Assembly (NCBI GenBank): GCA_023430945.1
Contig: JAEYYE010000074.1
Location: forward strand, 1 to 11,584
Reading direction: 5' to 3'
Length of the DNA: 11,584 nt
Source of the DNA: Bacteroidota bacterium
GTDB taxonomy: Bacteria; Bacteroidota; Bacteroidia; Flavobacteriales_F; PHOS-HE28
In this document: piece after piece, positions 8,510 to 11,584 of the stretch
Position numbering within the stretch: position 1 is the first letter of the stretch
Layout: each line of letters starts with the position of its first letter
Made by a program: the position numbers and the translations under genes
Notes under the pieces: generated by a model
Databases searched by the model: none
What the model saw: the letters and a program-made list of their open reading frames with translations, nothing else
Told to the model about the DNA's origin: nothing

Positions 8510-8538
8510 GAACTGATGAAAGTTGAAATGATGAGGAG

Positions 8539-8653
8539 ATCCTACGAAACCGCAAGGGAACGCTGAGGAAAGCCCTTGACGACCCTGGAAAGGGTCAAGC
8601 GGGTGAGCTTATCACCACGGCTGCAAAAGAAGTTGCTTAAGGTGCCGAAGGAT
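8539..8653. ncRNA. Hairpin-rich leader or small structured RNA of unknown family
   Basis: This lies almost wholly in the 127-base gap upstream of the adaptor gene. Successive inverted repeats are: CC-GCAA-GG (8550-8557); CTTGA with CCCT, loop GGAA, AGGG with TCAAG (8575-8599, a 9-bp stem with a 3-base bulge); GGTGA-GCTTA-TCACC (8602-8616); and GCAA/TTGC (8623-8636). ATCCT (8539-8543) can pair with AGGAT (8649-8653) to close the whole set. Two loops are GNRA tetraloops when read on the plus strand, hinting at plus-strand RNA, but the operon is transcribed from the minus strand, where the same stems would sit in the adaptor leader. The right end overlaps the last codons of the small membrane protein gene. 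I found no match to a riboswitch or ribozyme consensus I know. Confidence 0.35.
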
Positions 8654-8942
8654 GAGAACCCGCCGTTGGCAAAAGATTGCCATACCTGCGGAACTCAGGG
8701 AAGCCGAAGACCTGCTTCGGATAAGTAACAAGCAGCGAAACAGTAGCCGCCCAACAGACTATCACGAATGCAATCAAACCGGTCTTCTGAACCCCATCGA
8801 AGGATGCCGGATCTTTGACCGTCATGCCTTCGATCGCCGTCTGCTGCACATCGGTTGCGGAGGCCGTGATCGGAAAACAAAAGAACAGGCCAAGCACCAG
8901 CATCAAAGGGAACAACAAGCCCTTATGTCGGAAGGATCGCAT
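8637..8942 (-). CDS. Small membrane protein of unknown function with signal peptide and one TM segment
   Basis: I do not recognise this gene. From the ATG at 8942 it encodes 101 residues. Residues 1-29 form a good signal peptide: basic start (MRSFRHK), hydrophobic core GLLFPLMLVLGLFF, and a small-residue cleavage site ITASA before TDVQQ. A polar stretch of about 25 residues follows, then a transmembrane helix at about 55-76 (GLIAFVIVCWAATVSLLV) and a short tail with basic residues (RR). The expected topology is N-out with a short cytoplasmic tail. In-frame ATGs at 8957 and 8987 would add 5 or 15 residues; 8942 is chosen because it puts the basic n-region at the start, though no ribosome site decides between them. 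It lies between the oxidoreductase and the efflux operon on the same strand, so it could belong to either. The signal-peptide design argues against a chance frame. Confidence 0.58.
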   Translation of the reverse strand: MRSFRHKGLLFPLMLVLGLFFCFPITASATDVQQTAIEGMTVKDPASFDGVQKTGLIAFVIVCWAATVSLLVTYPKQVFGFPEFRRYGNLLPTAGSHPSAP

Positions 8943-9075
8943 GACCGGCCGGTCCATTTCGGCCGCGAAGCTAGAGGATATGCGCATTCGTGCCGATCAA
9001 CCCTAACAAATAATTAACACGATGATGGTTCATTAGATCGATCGATGGAGCATCGAGGACCGATCCGTTCACTGC
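8943..9075. other. Gap between oxidoreductase and small membrane protein
   Basis: This 133-base stretch is AT-richer in the middle (TTAATTATTTG on the minus strand, about 9007-9017) and contains overlapping GATC units at about 9034-9043. No exact TAnnTTTG promoter element or terminator hairpin with a U-run was found. The right-hand portion may hold the promoter of the small gene. Confidence 0.4.
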
Positions 9076-11364
9076 TTATCTCATCCTCACTTTCACAACC
9101 ACCGACTTGCTCGCCGGCGTACCGCTCTTGTATGCCTTCAATTGCAGTGGAACCAGCACGTTCGCTTCCGGAAAATAAGTGGCCACACAACCTGGCGCGA
9201 TATCGTACGGGATCACGAAGAAATCCTCCGCAACACGTTCACGATCGTAATTGCTGATCAGGTCCACGCGCTGCTTTTCCTTCAATTTGGCGGCTCTCAT
9301 ATCGGCCTTGTTCATGAACACGACCCTTCGCTCGTTGTGGATCCCGCGATAACGATCGTCCAAGCCGTAGATCGTGGTGTTGAACTGATCATGCGATCGG
9401 ATGGTCATCATCATGTACTCGCCTTCGCCGATCGGCCATTGCGGGGTGGGATCCACGCGGAACTGTGCCTTGCCGCTTGGCGTCGTAAAGCGGCCTTCGC
9501 GCGGGCCGTTGGGCAGGTAGAAGCCATCGGGTTTCCGCACACGCTCATTGTAGCGCTCGAAGCCGGGGATCACCGCTTCGATCTCGTCGCGGATTAGATC
9601 GTAATTGTTCACCATCTCGAGCCATGGGAATTCCGATCGGCCTTTCAGGGTTTCGGCCGCAAGGCCACAGACGATCGCCACTTCACTCTTCAGGTGTGGA
9701 GCGGCCGGTTCGTGCGTTCCCTGGCTTCGATGTACCACACCCATGCTGTTCTCTACAGTAACGAATTGGAGCTTCCCTTTTTGAAGATCGCGCTCACTGC
9801 GGCCAAGGCAGGGAAGGATGATCGCCTCTTCGCCTGTTATCACGTGGCTACGATTCAACTTGGTGCTCACCTGCACTGTCAGATCGCAATTCATCAATGC
9901 CCGCGCGGTCTCTTCACTGTCCGGCGTTGCACTGATGAAGTTGCCTCCGAGTGCGAAGAACACTTTCGCCCGTCCATCGCGCATCGCTTCGATCGCATCC
10001 ACGGTATCGAAGCCGTGTGCGCGCGGTGCCGCGCAGCCGTAACGCCGATCCAGAGCAGCTAGGAATTTCTCTGCTGGTTTTTCATAGATGCCCACGGTGC
10101 GATCGCCCTGTACGTTGCTGTGGCCGCGCACCGGACATGCGCCAGCGCCAGGTTTTCCGAACGCTCCGCGCAGCAACAACAGGTTCACGATCTGATGCAC
10201 ATTGGCCACGGCATGCACATGCTGCGTAAGGCCCATCGCCCAGCAGACGATGATCCGATCGGTGGATGCGATCGCATCAGCAAGGAACTGAAGATCTTCG
10301 ATCGTGACACCGCTGATCGCGGCCATCGCTTTCGCATCCACTTCGCGCAGATCGGCGACTAACTGATCGAAACCTTCGGTCTTTTCATTGATGAACGTTC
10401 GATCGAAGACCGATCCTCTTTGCCGATCTTCCTTGTCAAGCAGGAGACGCATCACGCCCTTCAGCAGCGCGACATCCATGCTGGTGCGCACCGGAATGTG
10501 CCGTTCGGAAAGCTTCGTTCCTCCGCCGATCACCGCGGAAACATGTTGCGGGTTGATGAACTGCGCGGTGCCAGCCTCGGGGATCGGATTGATCTCGACA
10601 ATGCGTCCACCGTTCGCGCGGCATTTCTCCAATGCCGACAACATTCGCGGATGATTCGTTCCCGGATTCTGTCCGATGACCAGGATCAGTTTGGCGACGT
10701 GTATGTCCTCCAACGTCACCGTTCCTTTACCGATGCCGATCGTGGCCGCGAGACCGACGCCGGAACTCTCGTGGCACATGTTGCTGCAATCAGGCAGGTT
10801 ATTGGTGCCGTACATGCGCACGAAAAGCTGGTAGAGATATGCGGCCTCGTTGCTCGCGCGCCCACTGGTATAGAAGATCGCTTCGTTGGGAGAAGCAAGA
10901 GAATTCAGTTTTGCGGCGATGCGATCGATCGCTTCGCTCCAGCCGATCGGCTCGTAATGCGAACTGCCTTTGCGCAGGATGAACGGCTCGGTAAGACGTC
11001 CGCTCTTGCCGAGCTCGTAGTCGCTCCATTCACTCAGTTCCTCAACGCCATGCTTCGCGAAGAAATCCCGATCGACCCGTTTGGTGGTGGCTTCCTCCGC
11101 GAGGGCTTTCACTCCATTCTCGCAATATTCGCCAAGCCTGCTGCGATCCTCGGGATCGGGCCATGCGCAACCCGGGCAGTCGAAGCCGCCCTTCTGGTTC
11201 ATGCGGCTGAGGATCTTGATGCCGTCGATCACGCCGGTCTCTTCGCGCAGGTGCGCGATCGAGTTGATCACCGCGGGAATGCCTGCGGCGTTCTTCTTGC
11301 GATCGGAGAGCCGGAGGCCGGTGTGTTTCGGCGGCGGGATGAGTGTGAGATGGCGTGGGTTCAT
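9076..11364 (-). CDS. Molybdopterin oxidoreductase of the FdhF/YdeP family
   Basis: The 762-residue product matches E. coli YdeP in length (about 760) and in long diagnostic blocks: GFDCPGCAWPDP at 60-71, SGRASNEAAYLYQLF at 167-181, DCSNMCHESSGVGLA at 192-206, GQNPGTNHPRML at 231-242, RGHSNVQGDRTVGI at 413-426, TKLNRSH at 501-507, and RSHDQFNTTIYGLDDRYRG at 656-674. It belongs to the DMSO-reductase superfamily binding a bis-molybdopterin guanine dinucleotide cofactor. Cys63, Cys66 and Cys81 could ligate an iron-sulphur cluster; Cys193 or Cys197 is a candidate metal ligand. No Tat signal is seen, so it is probably cytoplasmic. E. coli YdeP has been linked to acid resistance; its substrate is unsettled, and formate dehydrogenase activity should not be assumed. 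An ATG 25 codons upstream (11439) was rejected because it overlaps the Doc-like gene and those residues do not resemble the family. Confidence 0.95.
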   Translation of the reverse strand: MNPRHLTLIPPPKHTGLRLSDRKKNAAGIPAVINSIAHLREETGVIDGIKILSRMNQKGGFDCPGCAWPDPEDRSRLGEYCENGVKALAEEATTKRVDRDFFAKHGVEELSEWSDYELGKSGRLTEPFILRKGSSHYEPIGWSEAIDRIAAKLNSLASPNEAIFYTSGRASNEAAYLYQLFVRMYGTNNLPDCSNMCHESSGVGLAATIGIGKGTVTLEDIHVAKLILVIGQNPGTNHPRMLSALEKCRANGGRIVEINPIPEAGTAQFINPQHVSAVIGGGTKLSERHIPVRTSMDVALLKGVMRLLLDKEDRQRGSVFDRTFINEKTEGFDQLVADLREVDAKAMAAISGVTIEDLQFLADAIASTDRIIVCWAMGLTQHVHAVANVHQIVNLLLLRGAFGKPGAGACPVRGHSNVQGDRTVGIYEKPAEKFLAALDRRYGCAAPRAHGFDTVDAIEAMRDGRAKVFFALGGNFISATPDSEETARALMNCDLTVQVSTKLNRSHVITGEEAIILPCLGRSERDLQKGKLQFVTVENSMGVVHRSQGTHEPAAPHLKSEVAIVCGLAAETLKGRSEFPWLEMVNNYDLIRDEIEAVIPGFERYNERVRKPDGFYLPNGPREGRFTTPSGKAQFRVDPTPQWPIGEGEYMMMTIRSHDQFNTTIYGLDDRYRGIHNERRVVFMNKADMRAAKLKEKQRVDLISNYDRERVAEDFFVIPYDIAPGCVATYFPEANVLVPLQLKAYKSGTPASKSVVVKVRMR

Positions 11365-11371
11365 GGATAGA

Positions 11372-11584
11372 TCACGACACGAACATCCTTGGTTCCAACC
11401 ATTGCTCGATCTCCTCCGCATGGACGCGGCCTTCAGCAACGCCGATCGTTAGATCATAGAGTTCATCCTGAGTGGCCTTCACTTCATATCCTGACTTCAG
11501 GATCAAGAACAGGGCGAGGCCCAATCCCGTTCTCTTGTTCCCATCGACCCATGGATGTCTGATGATGATCGATCCCTTCAAAGC
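11372..11584 (-). CDS. Doc (death-on-curing) Fic-fold toxin, C-terminal part (5' end outside window)
   Basis: Seventy residues are visible and the frame is open through the right edge. The TTG at 11579-11581 is an internal Leu codon rather than a start. Residues 10-20 read HPWVDGNKRTG, the Doc version of the Fic active-site loop (HxFx[D/N][A/G]NKRT): His10 is the catalytic histidine, with Asp14, Asn16, Lys17 and Arg18 forming the nucleotide anchor. The Lys in place of the usual Gly of classical Fic proteins (GNGR) places it with Doc. P1 Doc phosphorylates elongation factor Tu and stops translation; the same target here is an inference. Phe is replaced by Trp at position 12. About 50 N-terminal residues are missing compared with the family's length near 125. 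A Phd-like antitoxin would be expected just upstream, beyond the window. The stop is 7 bases before the oxidoreductase ATG. Confidence 0.88.
   Translation of the reverse strand, partial: ALKGSIIIRHPWVDGNKRTGLGLALFLILKSGYEVKATQDELYDLTIGVAEGRVHAEEIEQWLEPRMFVS

Noticed and set aside
8512..8550. CTGATGA followed by ACGAAAC, resembling the hammerhead ribozyme core
   Set aside because: The sequence between the two blocks does not form the required stem II starting directly after CUGAUGA, and no cleavage-site stem I/III pairing was found.
8561..8575. CTGAGGAAAGCCC resembles the conserved GAGGAAAGUCC block of RNase P RNA
   Set aside because: The block has mismatches, none of the other conserved RNase P regions follows, and the flanking coding genes leave far too little room for a 300-400-base RNA.
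8640..8655. GTGCCGAAGGATG, resembling the GCCGAAGG element of glycine or lysine riboswitches
   Set aside because: The other obligatory blocks of those riboswitches are absent, and the stretch codes for the end of the small membrane protein on the other strand.
10420..11370. A 316-codon plus-strand open frame opposite the oxidoreductase gene
   Set aside because: It is antisense to a strongly conserved enzyme. Its product has no recognisable domain and reads like the complement of GC-rich codons.
11365..11439. Upstream ATG at 11439 as start of the oxidoreductase
   Set aside because: It would overlap the Doc-like gene by 68 bases and add 25 residues unlike the family; the ATG at 11364 gives the normal length.

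Overview
This window looks like chromosomal DNA of a member of the Bacteroidota. The main evidence is a secreted protein with a C-terminal type IX secretion (T9SS type A) sorting domain, a secretion system largely confined to that phylum. Shine-Dalgarno sequences are also weak or absent at most starts. Base composition is rather high for the phylum (about 52-60% G+C in sampled lines outside the T9SS gene), which suggests a GC-rich, perhaps environmental and uncultured lineage. The genus cannot be read from the window.

Layout, left to right. (1) Bases 1-1083, plus strand: the C-terminal third of mfd, the transcription-repair coupling factor, cut by the window edge. (2) 1131-2534, minus strand, convergent with mfd: a secreted beta-propeller-like protein built of GloVer-type repeats with a T9SS sorting tail. 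It is clearly more AT-rich than its neighbours. (3) 2644-8509, minus strand: a complete tripartite RND efflux system in the order adaptor lipoprotein, inner-membrane RND permease, outer-membrane channel lipoprotein. The genes are packed tightly, with a 14-base gap and then a 4-base ATGA overlap, so they are almost certainly one operon. (4) 8510-8636: an intergenic stretch with several consecutive hairpins, matching no RNA family I could identify. (5) 8637-8942, minus strand: a small protein with a signal peptide and one membrane segment, not recognised. (6) 9076-11364, minus strand: a molybdopterin oxidoreductase of the FdhF/YdeP family. (7) 11372-11584, minus strand: the C-terminal part of a Doc (death-on-curing, Fic-fold) toxin, cut by the right edge; its antitoxin, if present, lies outside the window.

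How the genes work together. The permease, adaptor and channel should form one drug or toxic-compound exporter spanning both membranes, with both partner proteins lipid-anchored. No transcriptional regulator gene is visible beside the operon, so control may come from outside the window or through the structured leader. The Doc-like gene and the oxidoreductase lie 7 bases apart on the same strand; this could be read-through or simple adjacency. Mfd and the GloVer protein have no evident functional link to the rest.

The window is mostly ordinary. The points most worth a second look are the structured leader upstream of the efflux operon, an Asp-to-Asn change at the second position of the paired acidic residues in TM4 of the RND pump, the strong excess of the tetranucleotide GATC across the whole window, and the unrecognised small membrane protein. 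No CRISPR array, tRNA, rRNA, insertion sequence or attachment site was seen, and no gene-free stretch exceeds 300 bases.
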